The translations under genes and the position numbers were made by a program. The notes beneath the pieces were generated by a model. That model was not told the origin of the DNA, did no database searches, and was given only the letters and a program-made list of their open reading frames with translations. A stretch of DNA of 64,000 bases from the NCBI RefSeq assembly GCF_964275005.1, contig NC_092686.1:13550431-13614430 (forward strand), read 5' to 3'. The stretch's first letter is position 1, and each line of letters starts with the position of its first letter. Below, piece after piece: positions 36,072 through 46,835 of this stretch. This stretch comes from Diadema setosum (taxonomy: Eukaryota; Echinodermata; Echinoidea; Diadematoida; Diadematidae).

Positions 36072-36232
36072 TATGTAAAACCCCGGATGCTCGTAATATG
36101 CTCTAATATCGCCCGCTGAACTCCCGACCCTGCAAAATAACAACTGTAATTGCCTCGCAAAACTACCTCGTGTAGGTAATAATTTCTAATATAGTGTAAC
36201 TCGGCACCATCTTTTGCTGTGAAAACCTGCAG
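36072..36232. other. Flank of the second cassette
   Basis: No recognisable element. It ends in the acceptor GAAAACCTGCAG. Confidence 0.4.
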
Positions 36233-36283
36233 GAACTTGTGGACGCCAGGAGGGAAGCTATATTTCTGGATCAGAAATGCGAG
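36233..36283 (+). CDS. 17-codon coiled-coil exon of the second cassette
   Basis: Same length and phase as exon 7 of gene 1 but a different sequence. Splice sites are GCAG and GTCAGT. Its small size makes the call depend on the neighbouring SAM exon. Confidence 0.6.
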
Positions 36284-37312
36284 GTCAGTATTATCATCGA
36301 AAGTCTGACGTAACGTTAACTAAAAACAAGAAAGCACACACGAGGACCACGTATTGTATCAGTGTGTGCAAGAATAATTCAGCTCTGTACTTTGCGTTTG
36401 TGCTAAAAGAAGTTTTATACCTTCTTGGTTTACGCACATGAGACTTGTATTTGAAAGTGACCTAATGTACAAACATAAATGCAGCATAATCTAATTTTAG
36501 GCTGACTACATCATCTCTTAAAATAGGCATGATAAGGGCTGGTCGATTTCGTAGCATTATGAGGATTCTCAAGTCTTTTGTTACTGGCTTTTACACTGTT
36601 TGTAGCAATGAGGTGCTGGAAAAATGATGAGGAATGACTTTTAGCACGATAATGCATAATTGGAAAGCTTAATATGGCCAATAAAAATAAAACTAAGCAT
36701 AACATGATCAGGAACTGTATTAGGTTTGTTTGATTAGGGGTCACATTTATATATACAAAATATTCGTTGATTGTGTGTGATCGATATTGGATGACACCAG
36801 AAAGTCATGCGAAACAATCAAACGGCCCTGAAATTTTGTGTTGAAAGTTCTCATCATAATTTTACATTTGCATTATTGATAGAAACTTGTAAATCACATC
36901 TCACCCATAAAAAGGCTTAGACAGTACTTAAAAGATTTTGTTCCGCCCTCAGTTCTTCTTCAATTTTTAACTGACGAGCATGACGAGATTCAGCTCTAGC
37001 CTTGTATTTCCCGTGGTCTGCCTTTATGATAAGATTAATGAGTTGTTTTATTTGTAGGTCAATATCTTCGAGGCAATACTGTAAAACACGAAATATTCGC
37101 GGCATGAAAATTTCGCGATCGGAGCCGATGGCCTTTCTCACAGCATGACATTTTCGCAAATTTTAACTGGCATCCAATGCACATTGTGTAGGCAAGAACT
37201 TTCGCGTGCATTTTAATTTCGCGAATGTCGGTGCTCGCGAAATTCGCGAAATTAAAATGCACGCGAACATTCCTCGTTTGTTTAATTAACTTTGATGTTA
37301 TGTGCTTTGCAG
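36284..37312 (+). other. Intron of the second cassette with a CGCGAA-rich MITE
   Basis: About 37078-37285 holds an imperfect inverted repeat with ACGAAATATTCGCGGCATG at the left and, inverted, ACGAGGAATGTTCGCGTGCA, and many TTTCGCGA words. The remainder is unremarkable. Confidence 0.55.
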
Positions 37313-37732
37313 AAATTGACAAAGGAAAATCGGGAATTCAAAGACAAGCTATCCAGATCGCCTGCACCTGGGCGATACGTAAATCTCCCCTCTAGAAACC
37401 CTTCCGAGGAGGAGGAGGAGGATGACTACGAAGACAGCCATGAGTACCTCACGCCGATCATACCAGAGAAACGACCTTTGCCCATCGGCTCGTCCAGCAC
37501 GCTTCTCAGGTCGACGAGCAGGCACGACGCAGAATTGCTCAGCTTTGACGGGGTCAGAATCTTGCTTCTGAAGCTCGGGCTTGAACAGTACGCCCAGCGA
37601 TTCGCTGACGAAGTTGTTAACGGCGCCCTACTGGTCCACCTGGAGGAAAAAGCAACATTTCCTGGAACTGGGCATGAGCGCTTTCCACGCACGCAAACTG
37701 AAGGTTAAAATTTCAGGCGGACTGCCTGCCAC
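37313..37732 (+). CDS. Tyrosine linker and SAM exon of the second cassette
   Basis: Codons 1-21 continue the coil. YVNL fits the pYxN consensus bound by the GRB2 SH2 domain. The EEEEEDDYED stretch is acidic. SAM follows without an intron, unlike gene 1, where linker and SAM are in separate exons. The frame is disrupted within SAM, as described for the whole cassette. Confidence 0.72.
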
Positions 37733-38500
37733 ATAGTCTACGAAATTGGCGCAATTTCCCGAAATCTTGATAGCGGAGGTGTCCATGTTATCCCATACAG
37801 TGGAAAACTGACCAGGACTTGTGACAAGGATCAATGTAGATCAACAGCAATCAGTAATTACATGTTGTGACAAACGCGAAGATTTGAATGACTCCTTGAA
37901 TAAGGACGACAGGAATGTGATGCGCGGATGTTCCTACTCAAACCCATTTCCTGGGATTTCTCATAAATGCAACCATCTGCCATAGTATAAATCTTTCATG
38001 GATTTCATCGTTTGACAGAACAAAAAAAGATATTTTATCGTCACCATGTACGCATGCTTAAGTCGTTAATAATGCAAGAGGTAAATTCACTGTAAATGCC
38101 CAAGGGTTCTAGAAGCGCTTTCATACTTGTTGGACATGTTACTCATTAGGTGCAGAGATTGGTCAACGAATGAACCCTCAAAGAATATGAAATGATGAAT
38201 ATAATATAGATAATAGCTTACTTACGTACATAGTCTGCATATCCGTAAGGTTAAATGATAAAGCAAAAGCACTTTGACACAAGTATTTTGCCCAATAAAA
38301 ACTGATGGATCTTGGCAGTTTGAACATAATGCAAACAAAGAACATGCATATAGCTTCTATTCTTAATGCTCTAATAGTAATTTTTCTTCCAGCATTGGTG
38401 TTGTTGAATTCTATTGCTGTGAATTGTAGGATTTTCTACAAATAACTTAAATAGCAGTGTGCTTAATGTGGCATGTTGAAATAAACGTTACTCTTCCTGT
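37733..38500 (+). other. 3' flank of the second cassette
   Basis: AATAAA occurs at 38294-38299 and 38479-38484 and could serve polyadenylation. No repeat is recognised. Confidence 0.4.
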
Positions 38501-40864
38501 TTGTCTGAAGAAACTGATAATATATCATAGTCATATTTACGCAGGGTAGCCGTATGTGTGTCAGCACTACTCTCATTATTAACCAGTTATTACACGACAG
38601 CTCTTTGTCTCCTGTGTCCAACTGTCCAAGGGGGCATCGTAACTAAAACGTCTTGACCGTTGTTGAATGCATCGGTGCTGGACAAGCCAAGGAGGTTCAA
38701 GAGTTGGATTTCCAGCTGGCTATCAAATATTCAAACAGGTGTCAGTTTTCTATGAATGGACAAAGAGATTTCACAGGTACATTAGTGCCTTTGTTGGTGA
38801 TTGAAGTCGTCGTCTTTCTGACCAATGTGAAGGACTATTACATTCGAACGTTAACATAATGTTGAGTACATTTTGCTGGTTTAGTCATTAAATGAAATGA
38901 CATCCTAACAGATAAAACACATATAACAATGCATGTTGGCTCTATCCAGAAATATGTGCAAAATTGTAAATTAGGGCTGTATTTTTTTAAAGTGTTTGAA
39001 ACTGTGCCCATGTTGAAAACCAATGTTATCATCCTTCTGCTTGATTCCGACAAGAGATATATATATATCCAGTATGATTATCAGATTCGTGTCCTGAAAT
39101 GCCAAGTCAAGTAATGTCTTGTCATCTTATTTCTTCAATCTTTGAGCCATTTCTATTAGCGCACGGCCCCTCTCTTAACCTTTTAATGTATCACTCATCT
39201 TTTGTAAGCAGAGATGCAAAAGGTAATACCATCATAAAGACATATATTTCTTTACAGAATGGCTGCATGGTCATACAATGAGATATGATCTGTGAGGCAG
39301 ATCCAATTTGGCATATATTTCGAAATGATATTTTTGAGTGGCGGCTGCGAACATGGGTTAAAATGAATATGACAGTTGTGGCTCTTTCTATCGAACCTCC
39401 TTGGATGGACAAACCAGCTCCTCAGCAATGGTGCTCATCAGAGTCCAAAGTACGACCACTCTTACATTCATTATAGTGCGCCCTCAATAGCGTATCTTAT
39501 TCCTAAAATGCATTTGATTGAATCAAATGGTAAGAAGTGGATACAATACATGGTGTACTTCGTCCACTGAAATTTTACATGTTTCTTTTTCCTGCTGTCA
39601 TGCACGTTTTGCAAATCCAGATGCATTTTTTTTTCAATTGTATGATATGACAGTTGAGAGACACTTCACTGTGTGCCCGAATACTGCTTCGGAAGGGTCA
39701 CTTTAAAGATATTAGCTTTAAAGCTGTCAGATTTTTTCTTTTTTTTTTCTTTTTTGCGTTAGCCATGACCAAATCACAGAAACTGGGTGAAATCTACATA
39801 CCACACATGTATATTCGCTTCTATAATATAATCCTCCTAGCTCTAACCGGAAATGATAATGATTAGTCTACGTCTGTCAAAATCCATTCACTTCAAACAA
39901 TGAATTGAACTGACTTGAATTGAATTGAATTGAATTGAATTGAATTGAATTGAATTGAATTGAATTGAATTGAATTTCAGAGAATCTAAACTGCAATTAA
40001 TGTATATCATAAATCCTATTCATGGATATGGGACTTTGCATATTCCCTGAAGGCTTATTACCACATTACAGCGTATGAATGTGCGTGTTTTAGTTGAATC
40101 TTGAAAATACATTTCGTTAGTCATATTTTGCAAATATTTGTTGTAATTTTTACAGAAAATAACGATTACTGAAATAAACATCACATAAAAGACTGTTATG
40201 TCGAACAACAATGCACGAACTGATTGATTTTGTCCTTAATTGTTAAGGTATAATCACATCTGTTCACAAGTAATCAAAATCTTCGGAAAGAGGTGAAGCC
40301 TGCCAGAGTAAGTGATTGAATACAATAAAAAATTCGAGATTTTGATTCATTTATATCATTAATTTATTCATTTATTCATACAATGTCTATCATACACACA
40401 TGTACTGTTGCTGATGTTTTATGTTCACGAATGAAACGACGGGTTTGATGAGGGTGCCAGACTCGATTAGCTTTATGCTATTTTCTGATACCTTTTTTCA
40501 TTCCATTTCAGTTGTATGAGTGTATTGTGCTATTAAATACCATTAACATATCATTCTGATGTTGATAAACGAAAGTTCGAGATCAAATTGAAGTTCATGT
40601 ACGCACAACACACACACGCACACACACAATGGATGTATTATTGTGTTTGTATTAGAATATTATACATAATTTATGTGAGTATGTAGGTATACGTATGTAC
40701 AGTATATGGTCTCTGCATCACGAAACTTACAAAAAATTGCCAGACATGGAATTTCGGCTTGGGCATATTCTGAAAGAGCAAACTTTAAGGTCTCACATGA
40801 TGTATAACTCAAATGGACTCTCCTAACCAGCCTAGATATTGGAAAGAAAGCATATGTTCTGGAA
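38501..40864. other. Intergenic, little recognised
   Basis: No coding exon or element ends were recognised. Simple repeats are listed separately. Short open frames show no domain or composition bias. Confidence 0.45.
39910..39976. repeat. (TTGAA)n pentanucleotide repeat
   Basis: About a dozen tandem GAATT/TTGAA units, nearly perfect. Each junction contains the palindrome GAATTC-like AATT. Confidence 0.9.
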
Positions 40865-41110
40865 AAGTGATACAGACATATACTTTCACCAAGGCATGTT
40901 GTCTGGATAATTTTCTCCCGATTTAATGGCCTATTTTGCCACTTTTGCTTTTCCCGGAGATTATTTTGGAGATGACTGAATGGACTGTGTAAATCCCTCG
41001 TCATATTGACTTTGATGGAACAAGTGACATTGGACTCAAAAGCAAATAAGTAAGTACTTTTTCTATCGTACATCGCTGTTCTAGTCAAAGCACGTGTGAC
41101 TGACTGTGAA

Positions 41111-41971
41111 ATGGCTGCACAGCATCCTCGCACAGCAAAGCCAGTGGGCTCTACGCCCGCGCCCTCCACTGAAGCTGCGGTGCTGCCGGTGGGCACCGCA
41201 CCTGCGCCCTCCGGCCGCATGCTACACATGCCCAGTGAAAGTTCGATGCTTGCGGACATTTGGTCAAAAATGCCACTTCTTGAATCAGTTTCTTCAAAAC
41301 TTGACAAACTGTGTGATAGAATAGAACAAGTGGAATCTAAGGTGGCTGAAATTGAACACCATGTGTCAGAGATGGATCATGGTTTGAGTCATTTTGAACT
41401 TGATTTGGAGGAACTGAAATGTAAAATTGAATCTAAAGCAGACAAGTCCACCATTGTCAAGCTTGAGACACAGATCGTAGATTTAGTCAATAGAAACAAA
41501 AGGAACAATGTAGTCCTACACAATGTGCCTGAAGGTGCGGAGGAGGATGCCTCAGATTGTAAGGCAGTGGTACATGCCTTTGTGCGCGACGCTCTTGGTA
41601 TCCCGCACTCTATGGAGATCGATCGTGCCCATCGCACTCCGATGAGGATGACGGTACGACCAGATGAACCCAGGGGAAACAAAAGACCGCGCCCCATCCA
41701 CGTTCGCTTTTTGCGTTATGGAGACCGTGAATTGGTGCTGAAGACTGCTATTATCAAACGTGGTGTAGAATTCGGTGGGAACCGTATTTTCGTATCGGAC
41801 GACGTACACAAATCGACGCGCGAAAAACACCAACAGCTGATGAAAAAAGTGAAGCAATTGCGCGAAGATGGCCATTTTGCATTTATTCCTTGGTCTGTCC
41901 CCCGTGTCATCAAGTATAAGGAAGGAGGGAAGGGAGCAGTAGGACCACTCAAGACTATTCGCGATCTATAG
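41111..41971 (+). CDS. LINE ORF1 protein, L1-type RNA-binding protein
   Basis: 286 residues starting from ATG at 41111. An upstream in-frame GTG at 41096 is not used as the start. A proline/alanine-rich N-terminus precedes a long coiled coil (LDKLCDRIEQVESKVAEIE and following, about residues 55-120). An RRM-like core follows, with NRNKRNNVVLHNVPEG and IDRAHRTP, then a basic C-terminal domain (IIKRGVEFGGNRIFVSDDV, HKSTREKHQQLMKKV). This is the transposase_22/L1 ORF1p plan: a trimeric RNA chaperone that coats the LINE RNA. It lacks CCHC zinc knuckles, which some Tx1 relatives carry. It is complete. Confidence 0.88.
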   Translation: MAAQHPRTAKPVGSTPAPSTEAAVLPVGTAPAPSGRMLHMPSESSMLADIWSKMPLLESVSSKLDKLCDRIEQVESKVAEIEHHVSEMDHGLSHFELDLEELKCKIESKADKSTIVKLETQIVDLVNRNKRNNVVLHNVPEGAEEDASDCKAVVHAFVRDALGIPHSMEIDRAHRTPMRMTVRPDEPRGNKRPRPIHVRFLRYGDRELVLKTAIIKRGVEFGGNRIFVSDDVHKSTREKHQQLMKKVKQLREDGHFAFIPWSVPRVIKYKEGGKGAVGPLKTIRDL

Positions 41972-42141
41972 ACAGAGTATAGTTGATGCGGGAAAAGCAT
42001 GGTATTCGTACAAAATGAACGTGTTTCAACACTGGACATTGATTAGGGCCTTTTTGAATGGCAGAGGAAAGTTAATTTTGCGAACATTATTTTGTCCCCC
42101 TGAGTTTCAGAATTTTTTTTTGAGAATTTTGAGAAGAAACA

Positions 42142-42342
42142 ATGGATTGTCATAAGTGCCTAGATGAAAGGTTTCAAAGTAAGACTTTGCTTTGTTTTAA
42201 TTATAAGCACCCTCTATTGGATTTACTACAGAGTTTTGTAGTTTGTATGTATGTAGTTTTGCTTCTTCAGATAAAATGGCAAATTGATTGCATGTACAGG
42301 TCTATGAAAACTAAATTGATGACAAATTTGAACAATGAGTGA
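42142..42342 (+). other. Short frame overlapping the ORF2 start
   Basis: A 66-codon frame (MDCHKCLDERFQSKTLLCFN...) ends in TGA at 42340-42342, eight bases into ORF2, whose ATG is at 42335 (ATGAGTGA). It shows no domain. The arrangement would suit termination-reinitiation, but chance is equally possible. Confidence 0.25.
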
Positions 42343-45300
42343 AAATATAGAGGTTTGGTTATACTCTCTCAATGTCAGAGGTTTAGCTAATGATGTGAAA
42401 CGAAGATGTCTATTTAGTTGGCTTAGAAGGCAAAAATATGATTTATTCTTACTACAAGAGACACACAGTACAGAGAACTGTGAAGCAGTGTGGTCAAGTG
42501 AATGGGGTAATAAAATATATTTTTGTCACGGTCAGTCGGACAGTGCAGGTGTCTGTATTTTATTAAGAGCCAACTGTGGTTTAGATGTTTTGGAAGTACA
42601 CAGAGACAAAGAAGGAAGGTTACTTTTGCTTAATTTGTCTTATGGTGAAACTACAAAGTTTACAGTTGTAAATTTATATGGCCCAAACAAAGATAAGGTG
42701 GATGTATTTCAAAATTTACATGATGTATTAACTGAGTATTGTGAAGAACCTTTGTTCATAGGTGGTGATTTGAACACTGTTCAAAACCCTGTTTTAGATC
42801 GGTATCCAGTTCATGTTCGATATCACCCTCGTTGTTATGATGCATTAGAAACCTTAAAAGATGATTTTGATCTTGTGGATGTTTGGCGTGAAAGAAACCC
42901 CAGTAAGCTACAATTTACTTGGCGCTCCAAACTCTCACGTAGCAGGTTAGACTATTTCTTGGTTTCTAAAAATATTTGTAACTATGTTGAGGATTGTAAT
43001 ATACATTATGGGCACAGGAGTGACCATTCAGCTATTTCCTTAATAGTTATTAAGAAGGTCCCTAAAAGAGGACCAGGGTTCTGGAAGATGAATACATCTC
43101 TTTTGTCACAAGAATACAATCGGGAACAAATAAGAAAAGTTATAATATCTACAATTAAGTTGCACTCTCATATGAGTGTTTGTAACTTATGGGAGTTTGT
43201 TAAATTTAAAGTAAAACAAAAGTGTATTGAATTATCTTCAAAGATTAGACGAGATTTAAAACATAACTTCCAATTATTAGCAGAATCAATAGAAAAACTT
43301 CAAAACGATTTTGATCAAAATCCTGATGATCATGATCTAGAAAAGTTGTTATTGAACAAGAAAGCAGAATTAACTAAAATTCAAGAAGAATTTGTTAGGG
43401 GATCAATGATTAGAACCCGGGCTTCTTGGGTCAGTGATGGTGAAAAAAATACAAAATATTTTTTTAATTTGGAGAAGAGAAATTACAACAAAAAACATAT
43501 TCAAAAACTTCAAAAGAATGACGAGATCGTTTGTGACCCATCTGAAATTTTGATTATGGAAAAGGATTTTTATGAAAATTTATATACATCATGTAAAGTT
43601 GAAGAAAGGGACATTAAAGAAGTTTTTGATAATATTTCAATGCCTACGCTAAAAGAAGAACAGGCAAACCTCTGTGAAGGCATGGTATTTGAAAAAGAGT
43701 GTTTCGAGGCTGTTAAATCAATTCCAAGTGAAAAAACTCCGGGTTGTGATGGCCTTCCTATAGATTTCTACAAGGTATTTTGGCAAGACATAAAAGATAT
43801 ACTATGTCAAGTTTTTAACACATGTTTTATAGATGGAGAGCTGTCTACACTGATGAAGCGGGGTGTCATCACTTTACTGCCAAAAAAGGGTAAAGATAAG
43901 CTCCATTTGAAAAACTGGAGACCTATCACACTTCTGAACAATGATTATAAAATTTTAGCAAAAGTTCTTGCAAATAGACTTAAGAAAGTTCTGCCTTTTT
44001 TAATAGATTTTGATCAGACGGGCTTTTTAAAAAATCGTTATATTGGAGAAAATATTCGACTATTGAAAGATGTGATTCAGTATTGTCAAATGAAACCATT
44101 CAAAGGTTTAGCTGTGTCAATAGACTTTGAAAAAGCATTTGACAATATTGAGTGGAATTTTTTAATAGCTTGCTTAAAAACCTTTGGTTTTAAAGACGAC
44201 TTCATTACATGGATTAGAGTGATGTACTCGGACATATCCAGTTGTGTAATTAACAATGGATATTCTTCAAGCAATTTTAATTTGCAAAAAGGTGTCAGAC
44301 AAGGTTGCCCTTTATCACCCTATTTGTTTTTAGTTGGAGTTGAAATCCTAGGTATCATGTTAAGGCAAAGTAAGAACATTACTGGCATTAAAATTGATGG
44401 AGTCGAACTCAGAGTTAGTCAATACGCTGATGATACGATTGTATATTTATCTGCTAATGAAGTGAACTTAAGAAACACATTTCATTTACTGTCTGCTTTT
44501 CAAAAAATATCTGGGATGAAAGTTAATATTGAAAAAAGCAACATCGCTTGTCTTGGTCCGTGGAGTGGCACTTTGTGTTCAGATATCCAGATGAACTGGG
44601 TAACAGAATATCTATTTTACTTGGGAATATATATACCTTTAAGAGGAAGTGTAGACTGTTTTAACCAGAATTTCCAAATAAGGTTGAAAGAAACGGAAAG
44701 CACACTGAACATTTGGAGACACCGTAACTTGACACTGCTAGGAAAAATTACTATAATTAAGTCACTGGTGATGCCTAAGTTTGTGTATTTATTCAGTAAC
44801 ATACAAGATCCTCCAAAACGTTTTTTTGATGAGTTACAGAGACTCCTGTTCAACTTTGTTTGGAACCAAAAAACTGACCGTATTAAACGTATTATTATGT
44901 ATGATGATTACAAAAATGGAGGCTTGAAAATGCCACATGCAGAAAGTTTTTGTCAGGCATTAAAAGTATCTTGGGTAAAGAGATTTCTCGAGGAAGAAAC
45001 TCAAACAGGAACCAAAAAATGGAAATTGTTCTCTAAATTCTTTCTGGAGAAATGTGGAGGAAAGAGTGTTTTCAGAGGAAACTTTAGTGCACACGATTGT
45101 AACCACTTATCTGTAAATCTCTTTTGGATTGATGTATTAAAGGCTTGGGCCCATTACAGATACTACCACCCTGCTAGATATAAAGATATACTTTGGCAAC
45201 CGATTTGGAATAACTCATTTATTAAGGTAGCAGGCAAAACTGTATTTTACAAAAGGTGGTCCAATGCAAGTATATCTTACGTTAGAGACTTGATACGAGA

Positions 45301-46102
45301 AAATGGTTTTTTTAAGTCTTTTGAAGAATTGCAGGCTGAATTTAATCTTCCTATTTCAAACTATTTAGATTATTTTGCAATTTTATCAGCTATACCTGCT
45401 GAGTGGAAAAGAGCTTTGAAACAAGAACATGTAAATGTTGATGAGCAGCCGGAAGTTTTTGATGACAAGTTGGAAGCATTTGTATGCCATAAATCACCTG
45501 TTAAATTTTGTTACTCACAGTTGTTAAAAAAGATCTGTCCAACCGAGTATTCCCGTGTTTTGTTAAAATGGGAAACAGATTTGCAACAACCCCTTGAGAG
45601 TTTGATTATATGGAGAAAGCGTTTCAATATTTCATTCTTTGCCACATTAGATACAAAAATTAGAACCTTTCAATTTAAGTTTTTGCACCGTATAATTGCA
45701 ACAAACAAATTTCTATTTAAAATTGGTATAAAATCATCCCCAAATTGTAATTTATGCAACACTGAAGAGCAAACATTGCTCCATCTGTTTTTTTACTGTG
45801 ATTATGTACGAACCTTTTGGCAAAACGTTACGAAGTGGCTAGAAAGAACTGCAATACTTTCTTCACCTCTAACCTGTATTGATATCTGTTTTGGTATTGA
45901 CACCCAGAAGACTCTGGTAAACACCATTATTTTATATGCAAAACATTTTATTTTCCGTAACAAATGTCAAGACAAGACCTTAAGTTTTGATCAGTTTAAG
46001 AATGAGATAATTTATCTAGAAAAGGTTGAAAGAGCTATAGCTTATAGAAAAGGAAAATTAACATTTCATAGAACCAAATGGTGTTTGTTACTTGCAGTCT
46101 AA
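42335..46102 (+). CDS. LINE ORF2: APE endonuclease, reverse transcriptase, zinc knuckle
   Basis: 1255 residues. Endonuclease 1-235: SLNVRGL (N13), LLQETHS (E42), NLYGPN (Y115), GGDLNT (D145, N147), SRLDYF and HRSDHSAI (D230, H231), so the usual catalytic residues are present. Reverse transcriptase about 455-760: KTPGCDGLP, NWRPITLLNNDYKILAK, IDFEKAFDNIEW (596-607), KGVRQGCPLSPYLF and YADDT (697-701) with both catalytic aspartates. Near the end C1138-x2-C1141-x8-H1150-x4-C1155 is a CCHC knuckle. Motif order and wording fit the L1/Tx1 clade. It nicks target DNA and copies LINE RNA there. There is no stop or frameshift. Codon use is AT-rich, like the host flank. Confidence 0.95.
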   Translation: MSENIEVWLYSLNVRGLANDVKRRCLFSWLRRQKYDLFLLQETHSTENCEAVWSSEWGNKIYFCHGQSDSAGVCILLRANCGLDVLEVHRDKEGRLLLLNLSYGETTKFTVVNLYGPNKDKVDVFQNLHDVLTEYCEEPLFIGGDLNTVQNPVLDRYPVHVRYHPRCYDALETLKDDFDLVDVWRERNPSKLQFTWRSKLSRSRLDYFLVSKNICNYVEDCNIHYGHRSDHSAISLIVIKKVPKRGPGFWKMNTSLLSQEYNREQIRKVIISTIKLHSHMSVCNLWEFVKFKVKQKCIELSSKIRRDLKHNFQLLAESIEKLQNDFDQNPDDHDLEKLLLNKKAELTKIQEEFVRGSMIRTRASWVSDGEKNTKYFFNLEKRNYNKKHIQKLQKNDEIVCDPSEILIMEKDFYENLYTSCKVEERDIKEVFDNISMPTLKEEQANLCEGMVFEKECFEAVKSIPSEKTPGCDGLPIDFYKVFWQDIKDILCQVFNTCFIDGELSTLMKRGVITLLPKKGKDKLHLKNWRPITLLNNDYKILAKVLANRLKKVLPFLIDFDQTGFLKNRYIGENIRLLKDVIQYCQMKPFKGLAVSIDFEKAFDNIEWNFLIACLKTFGFKDDFITWIRVMYSDISSCVINNGYSSSNFNLQKGVRQGCPLSPYLFLVGVEILGIMLRQSKNITGIKIDGVELRVSQYADDTIVYLSANEVNLRNTFHLLSAFQKISGMKVNIEKSNIACLGPWSGTLCSDIQMNWVTEYLFYLGIYIPLRGSVDCFNQNFQIRLKETESTLNIWRHRNLTLLGKITIIKSLVMPKFVYLFSNIQDPPKRFFDELQRLLFNFVWNQKTDRIKRIIMYDDYKNGGLKMPHAESFCQALKVSWVKRFLEEETQTGTKKWKLFSKFFLEKCGGKSVFRGNFSAHDCNHLSVNLFWIDVLKAWAHYRYYHPARYKDILWQPIWNNSFIKVAGKTVFYKRWSNASISYVRDLIRENGFFKSFEELQAEFNLPISNYLDYFAILSAIPAEWKRALKQEHVNVDEQPEVFDDKLEAFVCHKSPVKFCYSQLLKKICPTEYSRVLLKWETDLQQPLESLIIWRKRFNISFFATLDTKIRTFQFKFLHRIIATNKFLFKIGIKSSPNCNLCNTEEQTLLHLFFYCDYVRTFWQNVTKWLERTAILSSPLTCIDICFGIDTQKTLVNTIILYAKHFIFRNKCQDKTLSFDQFKNEIIYLEKVERAIAYRKGKLTFHRTKWCLLLAV

Positions 46103-46524
46103 GCAATTGGGCTCAGTTACATTCCTAAATTCTAATTACAGTCAATTACACTTTTAACTCAGATTTTCAAACCTCTGCACTTGTCATGATCAGTATGATT
46201 ATAGACTCTGTTTGGACTGGCTTGTTCGGCCTGTAGACAAGTGGGGATGGAAAGTTTTGCAGGGATGATTAAATCATCCCTGAAATATGACTGAGAATAT
46301 GTTGGGGTTGTGGCTGAGCCCAATAAGCTGTGTGGACCCGGTTCTTTGTTTTTGGTATAAATGAGGGAGTTTTTAGCCTCCCCCTTGCATTGTATTACAA
46401 TTTGTTTTTTACCATTGCAAAAAAGAAAACATTATACTGTACTTATATGCAGCAATGTCAAAATTCTGTATCTGTTAATCTGTGAAGAAGCAAAATAAAG
46501 ACGGAAAAAGAAGTGATACAGACA

Positions 46525-46795
46525 AAAGATGCTCCGAAGTAGGCCTATAAAGTCTAGTCAATCGCTTAGTTCTTCCAGGCCGTGCTCTGTGCATTGAATG
46601 GGAAAACAAACAAACAAACAAACAAACAAACAAACAAACAAACAAAATATAATGTAAACTTCCATAGCAATAACACTAAAGAGATTATTAGATAACTGAA
46701 ATGAGCGTGCTCTATTAATACATTCAACCCATCATTAATTTCATTCATTCATTCATTCATTTTTTTAAATATTTTTTCTATCGCAATGAATTAAT

Positions 46796-46835
<40 letters not shown>

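Larger units (their letters stand above)
36233..37732 (+). pseudogene. Second coiled-coil/SAM cassette, two exons, frame disrupted
   Basis: Exon 36233-36283 (ELVDARREAIFLDQKCE, phase 0 to 0, donor GTCAGT) joins 37313-37732, acceptor TATGTGCTTTGCAG. The second exon encodes a coil start, then GRYVNLPSR, an acidic YEDSHEYLTP segment, and a SAM domain from DGVRILLLKLGLEQYAQRF. In the run of five A at about 37650 one base is in excess: the given frame ends at 37708, whereas the alternative frame carries the rest of SAM (LELGMSAFHARKLKVKI) to a stop at 37730-37732. It may be a recent pseudogene, an assembly error, or a real frame change. It could be spliced from exon 6 or 7 of gene 1 (phase 0) as an alternative 3' end, or be the last part of a second gene. 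No CABIT exons are found upstream of it. Confidence 0.7.
40865..46524 (+). mobile_element. Full-length L1/Tx1-type LINE with 14-bp TSD
   Basis: AAGTGATACAGACA is at 40865-40878 and again at 46511-46524. Between them lie 5632 bases: a 232-base 5' UTR, ORF1, a 363-base spacer, ORF2, and a 408-base 3' UTR ending CAAAATAAAGACGGAAAAAG. Both frames are uninterrupted and the target duplications are exact. This marks a young insertion that could still move, though activity cannot be shown from sequence. The ORF1 type and ORF2 motifs place it in the L1/Tx1 group, distinct from the CR1-like family elsewhere in the window. Confidence 0.92.
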
